NCBI GenBank assembly: GCA_934691725.1
Contig: CAKUTF010000043.1
Location: 1-21,543 of the forward strand
Direction of reading: 5' to 3'
DNA length: 21,543 bases
Source: an uncultured Fibrobacter sp.
Lineage (GTDB): Bacteria; Fibrobacterota; Fibrobacteria; Fibrobacterales; Fibrobacteraceae
Numbering within the stretch: the stretch's first letter is position 1; the number at the start of each line of letters is the position of its first letter. A program made the position numbers and the translations under genes. The notes beneath the pieces were generated by a model. The model had not been told where the DNA came from. It did not search any database and saw only the letters and a program-made list of their open reading frames with translations. Positions 13,873 through 21,539 of this stretch are shown in pieces.

Positions 13873-15020
13873 CAGCGGATTCCAAAGAAGATGACGAAGC
13901 TGACGATGAGCGCAAAGATGCTCACCAGGTGCATTCGCCAGACGATTTTCGAGTTCATCAGGGGTTTAGACGCAAAGCGCCCGTCCCATTTTTTCTGGTA
14001 GTGGTGGTGGAGAGGCGCGCAAAGAAAGAGACGCTTTCCCGTGCCGGTCCTGAACCGCGTAAACTTGAAGTAACCAATCTGGAAAAGGACGGAACAGGCT
14101 TCGGCGATGATGATCGCGCAGACGATAGGGAGGAAGAGTCCGGCCTGGACCAGGATGAACATGATGCCGATGCACGCGCCGAATCCGACGGAACCCGCGT
14201 CACCCATGTAGATTTCCGCCGGGGGGCTGTTGAACCAGAGATAGGCGAGAAGCGCTCCGGCTACGGACATCGCCAGCGGAAAGAGCTCGTCGCATCCCGG
14301 AAGGAACGGCACGTTCAGGTAGTTGCTGAAGATGAAGTTTCCGCAGACATAGGCGACGACGCCGACAAAGACCATGCTGCTGAGAATCGGGACGGAAACG
14401 AGGCTGTCGAGTCCGTCGGTGAAGTTTGTACCGTTGGCTGTCGCCGCAATGACGAATGTCATGAATCCGATGAACGCCCAGTTCGGCAGGTAGATCTGGA
14501 ATACATCGACCGGGACGAAGGGGACTGTCAGGTTCCCGCGGAGGTCCGGGATGAACTTGTAGCAGAAAATGGCGATGACGAGGCTGAAGAGAAAGTAGAG
14601 TCCTAATCGGACGGAACTCGAAATGCCGTCGGCTTTTTCCATGTAGGCGGCGGCTTTCGCCTGTCCCTTGGCGATAAGGCGTTTCGTCTTGACCTTTGCT
14701 ATATCGTCGATGGCGCCTACTGCGCTGAAGGCGACGAGGACCAGCAGCGTGGAAATCGTGTAGCCGTTCAGTTTGCAGGTGAGAAGGGAGACGATGGCGA
14801 CCACGACGACGAGCAAGAGACCGCCCATGATCGGCGGGGCCTTGGTTTTGCTGTTCTGGTCGAAGTCCGAAGTCGCATCGGACTTTTGCAGAAAGCGGAT
14901 ATACGAAGGCATCGTCGAAAGGACGAGGATGATGGAAAGCATCGCCGCGAGACCCGCCCGGAAAAGCCGGCTGTCAAAAAGGGGAATTTCTGTCAGATGA
15001 TAAATCCATTCACAAAACAT
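13872..15020 (-). CDS. mraY: Phospho-N-acetylmuramoyl-pentapeptide transferase
   Basis: This 382-aa polytopic membrane enzyme transfers phospho-MurNAc-pentapeptide to undecaprenyl phosphate (lipid I). Motifs in order: APPIMGG (61-67), Asp105-Asp106 in AIDDIAK, NGTNFTDGLD (196-205), YMGDAGS with Asp274, and the APLHHHY histidine cluster (His338-340). About ten hydrophobic segments are visible. Length is slightly above E. coli MraY (360). The ATG at 15020 lacks a clear ribosome site. Unlike the usual arrangement, mraY is not inside a mur/fts cluster but heads an operon with a UAP1-like enzyme, an acyltransferase and an Smr protein. Confidence 0.95.
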   Translation of the reverse strand: MFCEWIYHLTEIPLFDSRLFRAGLAAMLSIILVLSTMPSYIRFLQKSDATSDFDQNSKTKAPPIMGGLLLVVVVAIVSLLTCKLNGYTISTLLVLVAFSAVGAIDDIAKVKTKRLIAKGQAKAAAYMEKADGISSSVRLGLYFLFSLVIAIFCYKFIPDLRGNLTVPFVPVDVFQIYLPNWAFIGFMTFVIAATANGTNFTDGLDSLVSVPILSSMVFVGVVAYVCGNFIFSNYLNVPFLPGCDELFPLAMSVAGALLAYLWFNSPPAEIYMGDAGSVGFGACIGIMFILVQAGLFLPIVCAIIIAEACSVLFQIGYFKFTRFRTGTGKRLFLCAPLHHHYQKKWDGRFASKPLMNSKIVWRMHLVSIFALIVSFVIFFGIR

Positions 15021-15102
15021 GGGCCAAATTTAAAAAGATTGTCGCGACTTTTGTTTGTCTTGGAATTTTTGGATGGGAATTGTCCAGTGCGGATTGCGGA
15101 CG

Positions 15103-15130
15103 TTGAAAAACTCCCGAAATGAAGTATATT
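15103..15130 (+). promoter_or_regulatory. Promoter of the GH9 gene, leaderless type
   Basis: TTGAAA (15103-15108) and TATATT (15125-15130) are 16 bp apart. Six nt (tacgtt) separate the -10 box from ATG 15137, the same spacing as for the duplicated edge genes. The upstream in-frame ATG at 15119 would lie inside this promoter. Confidence 0.55.
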
Positions 15131-15136
15131 TACGTT

Positions 15137-17158
15137 ATGAGAAAATTAACGTCTGCGATTTCCCTTCTGACTGTTTCGCTTGCGTCCGCGGCGACCGTTT
15201 ACTATAACCATGCCGGTTACGATGCGAAGCTTCCCAAGAGCCTCGTTGTCGGGGCGAGCAATTTTCTGACCGGGGGTTCCTGGACGATTGCTCCGAAAAA
15301 CGGAGGCGCGGCTGTCGCTTCGGGAACTTTTGGCTATGGCGCGAGTCCGAGCGACTGGGGGCTGGTTGAGGTCTTCTACCCGATAGATTTTTCGAATGTC
15401 CGCGATGCCGGCACCTATACGCTTTCGTTTACCGAAAACGGTTCGTCCGTCTCGCAGGATCTGGAAATTCTCGACAATGCGCTTTCAGCAAGAACGCTCG
15501 GACCGGTCCTTTCCTATTTCAGGAACGACCGGAATACGGATTCGGACATTGCCGTTCCGGTGTTCGGCAGTAGCGGCACGACCCGGGACGTCCACGGAGG
15601 CTGGAACGACGCTTCGGGCGACGTAAGCAAGTATCTTTCGCACCTGTCCTATGCGAACTACCTGAATCCGCAGCAGATTCCGCTTACGACGTGGACGCTT
15701 GCCTTTGCGGCAAAGCGGATTCCTTCGAAAGTCGCGGCGGCTTCCGGGGAAACTTTTGCCAGAGACGAAGCGCTTTACGGGGCGGATTTTTTGCTTCGGA
15801 TGCTCGATTCGACGGGATTCTTTTACATGACGGTCTTTGACAACTGGGGATCGGAGAGCCGCAAGCTCTGCGCGTTCAGCGGAGAGGACGGGGAGATAAG
15901 CGATAAATACCAGGCTGCGTTCCGCGAAGGCGGAGGCATGGCGATTGCGGCTCTTGCGCGGGCTTCGACGCTCGGCGCAGAGGGAGACTTTTCGTCGGAG
16001 GCGTATTTCGCCGGGGCGGAGCGGGCTTTTTCGCACTTGCAGGAAAAACAGTCTGCGGACTCTTGCGCCTATTGCGACGACGGGAAGGAAAACATCATCG
16101 ACGACTATGCGGCCCTTTTCGCGGCCTGTGAACTTTACGACGCGTCAAAGCTGTATTACAATTCCGCAATCGATTCCTACCTGGAAATTGCCCGTTACCG
16201 GGCGAATCGCCTGGTTTCCCGTTTGAGTGCCGACGGTTATTTTTTCAGCGACGATGCGGGAACGCGGCCCTTTTGGCATGCAAGCGATGCGGGGCTTCCC
16301 CTGGTGGCGCTTGTCCGTTACCTGGAACTTGAACCGGACAGCTCCGTAGCGGGGAGAATTTCGGTTGCGGCAAAAAAACATCTCGCATGGCTTGTGAGCG
16401 TTACGGACAAGGATTCGAATCCCTTCGGTTACGCGAAACAGGTTTACCGGACGGGAGATACGCTTCGGACGGGATTCTTCATCCCGCACGATAACGAAGC
16501 GGGATACTGGTGGCAGGGGGAAAATGCGCGAATCGCTTCGCTTGCCGCCGCAGCTGTCTATGCGTCGCGGGCTTTGGGGTATTCGGATTCGCTTTCGGCG
16601 TTTGGGTATGCTGCGGACCAGCTTGACTGGATTCTCGGCAAGAATCCTTTTGGCATAAGCTTCATGGAGGGCGTCGGCAAGAACAATCCGCCGGCTTACA
16701 AGGGAACGCTTGGCAAGGGAATGCTCAAAGGCGGCATCGCGAACGGCATCACCGGAAAGAAATCTGACGGTTCGGGAATTGTCTGGGACGATGTCTTCGG
16801 GGTGGGCCTTTACAATTCTTGGCAGAACTGGCGCTGGATCGAACAGTGGCTTCCGCATTCGACATGGTATCTGATGGCGCTTGCCGCCCGCTATGACGAG
16901 GTTTCCGGGGAGAAGCCGGCGAAACTTTTCGTGAAAAGGGAAATTCCTGGTTTCGCTGTTTCGCTTTCAGGCCGGACGCTCCGGATTTCGGCGAAAAGTC
17001 CGCTCGGAAGCGTGAAAGTCTTTGGGCTTGACGGTCGGGAAGTTTTCCGGGAAATGTCCTTTGAAAGAAGCGCCGAAGTCTCGCTTGAAAGGATGAATCC
17101 GGGAATCTACGTGGTGAAGGTCGGTGCGCTGGGCGTCCGGGAAATCGTCCTCCGCTAA
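15137..17158 (+). CDS. Secreted GH9 endoglucanase with C-terminal sorting-like domain
   Basis: This 673-aa exported glycoside hydrolase should cleave beta-1,4-glucan with inversion. Signal peptide: MRK head, hydrophobic core, cleavage after ASA near residue 18. An Ig-like CelD_N domain spans ~20-112. The (alpha/alpha)6 catalytic domain spans ~115-585, with GGWNDASGDVSKYL (154-167; catalytic Asp158/162), NPFGISFMEG (503-512) and the acid-base region WRWIEQWLPHSTWYL with Glu569. The final ~75 residues (598-673) are a beta-rich module with VKVFGLDGREV...GIYVVKV, like the C-terminal domains recognised by type IX-type secretion in Fibrobacter and Bacteroidota. Many Tyr/Trp residues line the cleft. 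ATG 15137 is preferred over 15119 because the promoter -10 box lies between them and the signal peptide fits better. It is divergent from mraY. Confidence 0.93.
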   Translation: MRKLTSAISLLTVSLASAATVYYNHAGYDAKLPKSLVVGASNFLTGGSWTIAPKNGGAAVASGTFGYGASPSDWGLVEVFYPIDFSNVRDAGTYTLSFTENGSSVSQDLEILDNALSARTLGPVLSYFRNDRNTDSDIAVPVFGSSGTTRDVHGGWNDASGDVSKYLSHLSYANYLNPQQIPLTTWTLAFAAKRIPSKVAAASGETFARDEALYGADFLLRMLDSTGFFYMTVFDNWGSESRKLCAFSGEDGEISDKYQAAFREGGGMAIAALARASTLGAEGDFSSEAYFAGAERAFSHLQEKQSADSCAYCDDGKENIIDDYAALFAACELYDASKLYYNSAIDSYLEIARYRANRLVSRLSADGYFFSDDAGTRPFWHASDAGLPLVALVRYLELEPDSSVAGRISVAAKKHLAWLVSVTDKDSNPFGYAKQVYRTGDTLRTGFFIPHDNEAGYWWQGENARIASLAAAAVYASRALGYSDSLSAFGYAADQLDWILGKNPFGISFMEGVGKNNPPAYKGTLGKGMLKGGIANGITGKKSDGSGIVWDDVFGVGLYNSWQNWRWIEQWLPHSTWYLMALAARYDEVSGEKPAKLFVKREIPGFAVSLSGRTLRISAKSPLGSVKVFGLDGREVFREMSFERSAEVSLERMNPGIYVVKVGALGVREIVLR

Positions 17159-17261
17159 AGTCCTTTACGAAATCAGGTCTCGCCGAGACGGAGTTTCGCA
17201 CAAGTTTAAACATCGCCAGTTCTAAGCTTTAAGTTCTTTCAGCTAAGCTCTGGATACCGGG

Positions 17262-17488
17262 CTTAGCTCGACAAGCTCGCTAGCCCGTCATTGCCGGGCG
17301 TGACCCGGCAATCCCATCTCTGAAAGGAGATTCTCCGGTCAAGCCGGGGAATGACATTATACCGTGTCCCAAAAGCCTAGACGTTTGCGGACTAATCCCT
17401 AATCCCTCATCCCTAGTCCCTGAGCTTAAACGTCCACTATTCTAAGCTCTAAGTTCTCACAACTAAGTTCTGACTAGACGTCCGCGGT
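17262..17488 (+). repeat. Mosaic intergenic repeat, copy 3
   Basis: It is preceded by a heptad array (17220-17254: TTCTAAG, CTTTAAG, TTCTTTC, AGCTAAG, CTCTGGA). In order: gcttagctcgacaagctcgc block (17263-17282) followed by tagcccgtca; hairpin ATTGCCGGG-CGTGA-CCCGGCAAT (17290-17312); hairpin ATTCTCCGG-TCAAG-CCGGGGAAT (17330-17352); cccaaaagcctagacgtttgcgg (17368-17390); heptad array 17392-17426 (CTAATCC type); a TAAACGTCC word; heptad array 17440-17474 (TTCTAAG type); and TAGACGTCCGCGG (17475-17487). The punctuating words are 48-49 bp apart, close to seven heptads. It fills the gap between the GH9 gene and the 17508 gene; no small gene is visible. Confidence 0.88.
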
Positions 17489-17507
17489 TCCTTATAAAGA
17501 CATTCTC

Positions 17508-19214
17508 TTAGATCTTCGCGAAAATCCCGCGCCTGAAAATTTCTCCTGCGTCCCCGCGGGAGTTTTTTTCTTGCTGGATATCGTCGGAATCGTCCGCCTT
17601 TTCGCGGATGGAAATTTTCCGTGTCCTGGCAACCGGGTCGTATTCTATCCACTGTACGGGGACGTTGTGCCATCTGCCGTCTCCGCCGAGAACTGAGACA
17701 TAATCGACGCGCTGTTTTCCCGAATAGCCGTGGGCGGTCACCTCGACGGTCGTCTTCCCGTCTTTGCCCGAAGCCTTGGCCGCGGTCTTGAGAATGCAGT
17801 CGGTCACGCATTTCGGGTGCTTGAATTCCTCTACGCCGTAAAAGTTCGCGATGGATTCCCATTCCCAGAACGAGGATTTTGGGAGAATGTCTCCGTAGAT
17901 TTCCTTTTGCGTGCGGATCTGCTGGTAAAGCGGGATGCAGAGGAGCGGGGCCATCGAAAAATAGACGGCGCGGAAATACTCCTGGTTGATGCGGATGAAG
18001 TTGCTCCTGGATTCTTCGTAGCTGTATTTCGCGAAGCGTTCCGGGTTTGTGTCCATGTTGAAATCGTTCAGGTGCCCGGGCACGATGAAATTGATTTTTT
18101 CTTGCTTTAAAAAGGAAAAGTCGTCTCCGTAGGCGTCGGTCTTTTCTTTTAGCAGGGCGAGCATTTGGCGTTGGGCGAGCGCCGTAAAGAGCAGGCGGTA
18201 TTCCACCTCGTTGTTCCGGTCCTTGGTTTCGAAGAGCGTTTCGAATTCCCGGTTTCCCATGAGCGTGTATTGTGATTCGTCCTGGAGGTTCCTGGAAAAC
18301 TTCTGCAGCTCGCGGAGCTTCTGTTTGCGGCGGAAGTTCTGGAGAAAGCCGTCTTCGGTGAGGCCGGAAGGCTTCCGGGTGAACTTGAGGTTTGGCGCGG
18401 CGTCGTTCCCGTAGAGAACAAAGGCGAGCTTGCCGTAGGCGGGGCATGGCTTGGTGACGCTTGCCGAAAGCGTCTGGCTGCGGAAGACGCGCCTGCGCTT
18501 GCCGTCAAAGCCGGTCACGGTTTCCGTCCAGTGGATGGTCTTGTATCCCGTGTAAGTCTTTTCGCCCATTTCAAAGGTTTTCAGGTCGGCGATGACGAAG
18601 GGGTTCCCGTTGATTTCCCCGCTCTGGGAAAAGAGTACGGAGGCGTTCTCGTTGAGCGATCCGTCATATCCGAATTCCTTGACCAGTTCGCCGATGCGGG
18701 ACTCGGTGAAGAACCTGTCGAAATGGAGCTTCGGGACGGTCTTTTCGATGAGTTTTGCGGGGATGTCCCAGCTGAAAAGGGCGTTGAGCGGCTCCATCTG
18801 TTTCCAGGCTTCGTCCTTTTTCTTTTGGATGTTTTCGTCGAAATTTTCGATTTCTTCGGTTAGCTCCCGGATTTTCCTGTTGAAAAACACGAAGTTGAAA
18901 ATGATGAGAACGAGCGCCGGGACGAGGTAGAGCGGGGCGGAGGACGGCGTTTCGGAAATCGCGCTGAGGATGATGAGAACGGCGACGAGAATCCAGCTGA
19001 CGATGCGAATTGCGGAGTATTTCGAACGGCTTGACGAAAGTTCGTTTCGGCTTTCGGAAAGCTGCGCGATTTCCCCGCAAAGCTGCTTGTTCGCTTCCTT
19101 GTCGATTTTCGCTTCGGCGGAAAGCTTTTCGAACGCCGCCTTGGCGTTTTCCAGAAATTCATCCCGATACACGCTCTTGTAGCGTTCTAGCGGATCGTAA
19201 ACGATGTCTTCCAC
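17508..19214 (-). CDS. Large LemA-associated membrane protein, DUF3137-like, unknown
   Basis: This is a 568-aa protein starting at GTG 19214, with AGGGGG 6-11 nt upstream. Residues 1-65 are charged and helical; two membrane segments (about 70-86 and 93-111) form a hairpin, followed by a charged coiled-coil stretch (~113-140) and a long soluble part (~145-568). The soluble part has beta-rich blocks, for example KTYTGYKTIHWTETVTG, and a conserved-looking end (HPKCVTDCILKT, RVDYVSVLGGDGRW). It lies 41 bp downstream of lemA in the same direction. LemA genes commonly neighbour membrane proteins of the DUF3137 or MAG1210 type, and this resembles them, but I am not sure of the family. No enzymatic motif is visible. 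Confidence 0.75.
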   Translation of the reverse strand: MEDIVYDPLERYKSVYRDEFLENAKAAFEKLSAEAKIDKEANKQLCGEIAQLSESRNELSSSRSKYSAIRIVSWILVAVLIILSAISETPSSAPLYLVPALVLIIFNFVFFNRKIRELTEEIENFDENIQKKKDEAWKQMEPLNALFSWDIPAKLIEKTVPKLHFDRFFTESRIGELVKEFGYDGSLNENASVLFSQSGEINGNPFVIADLKTFEMGEKTYTGYKTIHWTETVTGFDGKRRRVFRSQTLSASVTKPCPAYGKLAFVLYGNDAAPNLKFTRKPSGLTEDGFLQNFRRKQKLRELQKFSRNLQDESQYTLMGNREFETLFETKDRNNEVEYRLLFTALAQRQMLALLKEKTDAYGDDFSFLKQEKINFIVPGHLNDFNMDTNPERFAKYSYEESRSNFIRINQEYFRAVYFSMAPLLCIPLYQQIRTQKEIYGDILPKSSFWEWESIANFYGVEEFKHPKCVTDCILKTAAKASGKDGKTTVEVTAHGYSGKQRVDYVSVLGGDGRWHNVPVQWIEYDPVARTRKISIREKADDSDDIQQEKNSRGDAGEIFRRGIFAKI

Positions 19215-19255
19215 GGATTCCCCCTGGAAACTTAATTTGTACTAAATTCTCCGTG

Positions 19256-19918
19256 TTAAAAGAACGCTTCGCGGGCGCGAGCCTTGACCTCTGTGGATGC
19301 GGTAAAGGGGATGCGCGTCGTGTACCCGGCGCGGGCGGCGACGATCATCTTGGTAGGCCATGCGAAGACGTCCGTGTTCCACTGGTTTACCGTGTCGTTG
19401 TAGAGGCTCCGGGCGGCGGTGATTTCCCGTTGCAGGTAGCTGTTCTGCTGCATGGCGTCGGCGATTGCGGCGTGTGCCTTCAGCTCGGGATAGGCTTCCA
19501 CTTGCGGGAAGAGACGACCGAAGCTTCTGTCGAGGTCTCTCGAAATTGTGTTGCGCGCTTCCTCGGAAAGATGCCCTCCGCGAAAAGCCGCGACGGATTT
19601 CATCACGTCCTTGTCGAGGTCGATGGCCTTGTTCACGAGCGGCGCGACGTTTTGCAAAATCTGCACTCGCTGTTCGAGGTAGTTGTCAATCGTCGAAGCG
19701 TCCGCCTGGATTTTCTGCTGCAACTGCTGGAAGTAATTCTTCGCCCCGATCTTCATGAAGAGGAAGATGACGCCCGGCAGGATGCCGCAGAGCCAGAGAA
19801 GGATTTCAAAGATGAGAGAACCCACACCCACGCGGACGGGAATCTGCTTTTCGATGACGTTGATGTCTCGCCCTTCCGCGTTCACGTTTCCCGTCGTTTC
19901 GTCCAGTTCGTTTGCCAT
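19256..19918 (-). CDS. lemA: LemA-family membrane protein
   Basis: This is a 220-aa protein with ATG at 19918 after AGGAGG. Residues 1-30 are polar, a membrane segment spans ~31-56, and the rest is the long helical LemA bundle: NYLEQRVQILQNVAPLVNKA, LFPQVEAYPELKA, QQNSYLQREITAARSLYNDTVNQWN and VFAWP toward the C-terminus. LemA proteins are widespread; in Listeria LemA contributes a peptide presented to T cells, and its physiological role is unclear. The N-terminal extension before the membrane segment is longer than in short LemA proteins. A/T-rich sequence (19930-19960) upstream could hold its own promoter. It is followed by its presumed partner gene at 17508-19214. Confidence 0.92.
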   Translation of the reverse strand: MANELDETTGNVNAEGRDINVIEKQIPVRVGVGSLIFEILLWLCGILPGVIFLFMKIGAKNYFQQLQQKIQADASTIDNYLEQRVQILQNVAPLVNKAIDLDKDVMKSVAAFRGGHLSEEARNTISRDLDRSFGRLFPQVEAYPELKAHAAIADAMQQNSYLQREITAARSLYNDTVNQWNTDVFAWPTKMIVAARAGYTTRIPFTASTEVKARAREAFF

Positions 19919-19974
19919 AAAAGCCTCCTATCGGTTTCAAAAATATATAAAATAATTTTTGGCGAAAGGAAAGA

Positions 19975-20838
19975 TTATTTGGCATTTCTCGCGATGCGGA
20001 ATCCGCGAGAGGGAGAGGCTTCGTCTGCGAGGGAACTGGAACGGTATGCGGAGCGCAGGTGCTTGCCGAAATCGTTGAATCCGCCGCCGCGCGAAACTCG
20101 GGTCGAACCGCTTGCGGGACCGCTCGGATTTTCGCTCAGCGAGTCCATCGGGTATTTTCCGTAAAAGTCGAAACACCATTCGCTGACGTTTCCGTGGATA
20201 TCGTAAAGCCCGAAGGCGTTCGGCTTGAAGCTCCCTACGGTGACAGTCTTGTTTCGGTAGTGACCGGGCTGTGTTTCCAGCTTCTCTTCGTGAAAATAGT
20301 TCTGTTCGATGTTGTAGGGATAGTGCGCATAGAAATTCGCGTCGCGGTCTCCCGGGATTTTCCTTGTGCTGAACGGCGTGCTCGTTCCGGCGCGGGCGGC
20401 AAATTCCCATTCGGCTTCGGTGGGGAGCCTGTAGCCGTTTGCGTCTCTGTCCCAGACAACGTCTTCGCCTTCGATTCGGTAGGCGGGTTTGAAACCTTCC
20501 GATTCGCTTAGTTTGTTGCAAAACTCGACGGCGTCATACCAGGTGACGTTTTCGACCGGAAGATTTTTCCCGGAAAACGCCGAGGGATTTTTCCCCGTTA
20601 CGCTTTGGAATTCTTCCTGGGTAACCTCGTGCCTGGAAATGTAAAAGTCATCGACACGGACCGCGTGGAGAGTTTCATCCTTTTCTCGCCAGTTCTCGGA
20701 TTCGGGGCTTCCCATCTGGAAAGTTTTCCCGCGGACGAGAACCATTTCGTTTGCAAAGAGCGATTGTCGGGGAGGCTCGGCAAAGCCGAAAATGGCAAGA
20801 GAACCCAAAAAAACAAATGCTCGGAAAATCTGAGTCAT
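19975..20838 (-). CDS. Exported SUMF1/formylglycine-generating-enzyme-like protein
   Basis: This is a 287-aa protein with a signal peptide (residues 1-20, ending GFA). The SUMF1 domain covers ~32-286: MVLVRGKTFQMGS (32-44), YRLPTEAEWEFAARAG (136-151), GLYDIHGNVSEWC (210-222), RVSRGGGFND (247-256) and GFRIAR (279-284). The two Cys used by true formylglycine-generating enzymes near RSAYR are absent; only Cys107 and Cys222 exist, so it is unlikely to activate sulfatases. Fold relatives include ligand-binding and copper-independent SUMF1 proteins. ATG 20838 has GGAG upstream, within the 13-bp gap from the flavodoxin gene, so the two are an operon. Function is unknown; it acts outside the cytoplasm. 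Confidence 0.88.
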   Translation of the reverse strand: MTQIFRAFVFLGSLAIFGFAEPPRQSLFANEMVLVRGKTFQMGSPESENWREKDETLHAVRVDDFYISRHEVTQEEFQSVTGKNPSAFSGKNLPVENVTWYDAVEFCNKLSESEGFKPAYRIEGEDVVWDRDANGYRLPTEAEWEFAARAGTSTPFSTRKIPGDRDANFYAHYPYNIEQNYFHEEKLETQPGHYRNKTVTVGSFKPNAFGLYDIHGNVSEWCFDFYGKYPMDSLSENPSGPASGSTRVSRGGGFNDFGKHLRSAYRSSSLADEASPSRGFRIARNAK

Positions 20839-20851
20839 GCCGCTTTCTCCT

Positions 20852-21418
20852 TTAGAATCTGAAACCGTTTTTCAGAAGCCAGGCGTCGAGATCCGAATTC
20901 AGCGATTCCCCGCCGGAATAGTAGATGGAAAGCGGATGCTGGACCTTCGCTTCGGGGACGATTTTCGTAATCGCGGAAACGCTCTGCCCGAGCTTTCCAC
21001 CGCCATTGGAGCAGAACGGGATGACGGTAATTCCGCTAAAATCGTAGCTTTCGAGGAACGTGGCGATGGGCATGGGAATGGACGCCCACCAGTTTGGGTA
21101 GCCGAGCAGAATCGTCTTGTATTTTGAAAAGTCCTTGACCTTGTTCTTGATGGCGGGTCGGGCCTGTTTTCGCTGGTCGCGCTGCGCTTCGTCGAGAACC
21201 GTGTTGTAGTCCGTGGAGTAGGGCTTTACAAGTTCGATTTCAAAGATGTCGCAACCGAGCTTCTTTTGGATTTTCTGGGCGATGCCCCGTGTCGTTCCGC
21301 CCCAGCTGTAAAAAACGATGAGCGTTTTGGATGCTTCGCGCGTTTCGTTCGGGCTTGCGGCGAAGGATGCGGCGCAAAAAAGGCTCGCCAGAAGCGTAAG
21401 GAACAGAAATTTTTTCAT
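20852..21418 (-). CDS. Exported flavodoxin-family protein
   Basis: This is a 188-aa flavodoxin-like protein with a clear signal peptide: MKKFLFLTLLASLFCAASFA, cleavage about residue 20. The FMN phosphate loop is YSWGGTTRGIAQKI (37-50) and the isoalloxazine-side loop GYPNWWASIPMP is at 106-117, as in the Flavodoxin_4 group. Cys136 lies in PFCSNGGG. Most flavodoxins are cytosolic, so export is unusual and suggests an FMN redox or quinone-reducing role in the periplasm. ATG 21418 has AAGGAAG upstream; the longer open frame to 21481 enters the divergent promoter region. It is the first gene of a pair with the SUMF1 protein. A TATATT box (minus, 21453-21448) may be its -10. Confidence 0.9.
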   Translation of the reverse strand: MKKFLFLTLLASLFCAASFAASPNETREASKTLIVFYSWGGTTRGIAQKIQKKLGCDIFEIELVKPYSTDYNTVLDEAQRDQRKQARPAIKNKVKDFSKYKTILLGYPNWWASIPMPIATFLESYDFSGITVIPFCSNGGGKLGQSVSAITKIVPEAKVQHPLSIYYSGGESLNSDLDAWLLKNGFRF

Positions 21419-21466
21419 GAGACTTCCTTTTGAATTTGCCTTGTCATAATATACGACTTGGAGCTT

Positions 21467-21539
21467 AGAGCTTGTTTTCATAGCGAGAATATGCTATAAT
21501 AACGTCATGAAAGAAGCAAGGCAGAGGCGCAAGCCGTAC
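21467..21539. repeat. Right copy of the 73-bp perfect inverted repeat
   Basis: It is the exact reverse complement of 1-73. It begins immediately upstream of the -35 box at 21472 and continues through the first 11 codons of the gene at 21507. Bases 21456-21471 just before it are heptad-like (ACTTGGA, GCTTAGA). Confidence 0.9.
21472..21500 (+). promoter_or_regulatory. Promoter of the right outward-reading gene
   Basis: TTGTTT (21472-21477), 17-bp spacer, consensus TATAAT (21495-21500), then aacgtc and ATG 21507. This is the strongest sigma70-like promoter in the window and leaves no room for a Shine-Dalgarno leader. Confidence 0.7.

Noticed and set aside
13803..14606. 267-aa plus-strand frame opposite mraY
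   Set aside because: Highly charged low-complexity translation with no ribosome site; the minus-strand frame is clearly mraY.
15119..15136. Start of the GH9 gene at ATG 15119
   Set aside because: This would place the start codon inside the promoter spacer and add six residues before a normal signal peptide; ATG 15137 fits better.
17375..17487. Regularly spaced word with different intervening sequences, like a CRISPR array
   Set aside because: The 'spacers' are themselves 7-bp repeats, the word is degenerate and only 13-15 bp, and no cas gene is present.
19975..20838. True formylglycine-generating enzyme for sulfatase activation
   Set aside because: The required C-terminal Cys pair is missing and no sulfatase gene is nearby.
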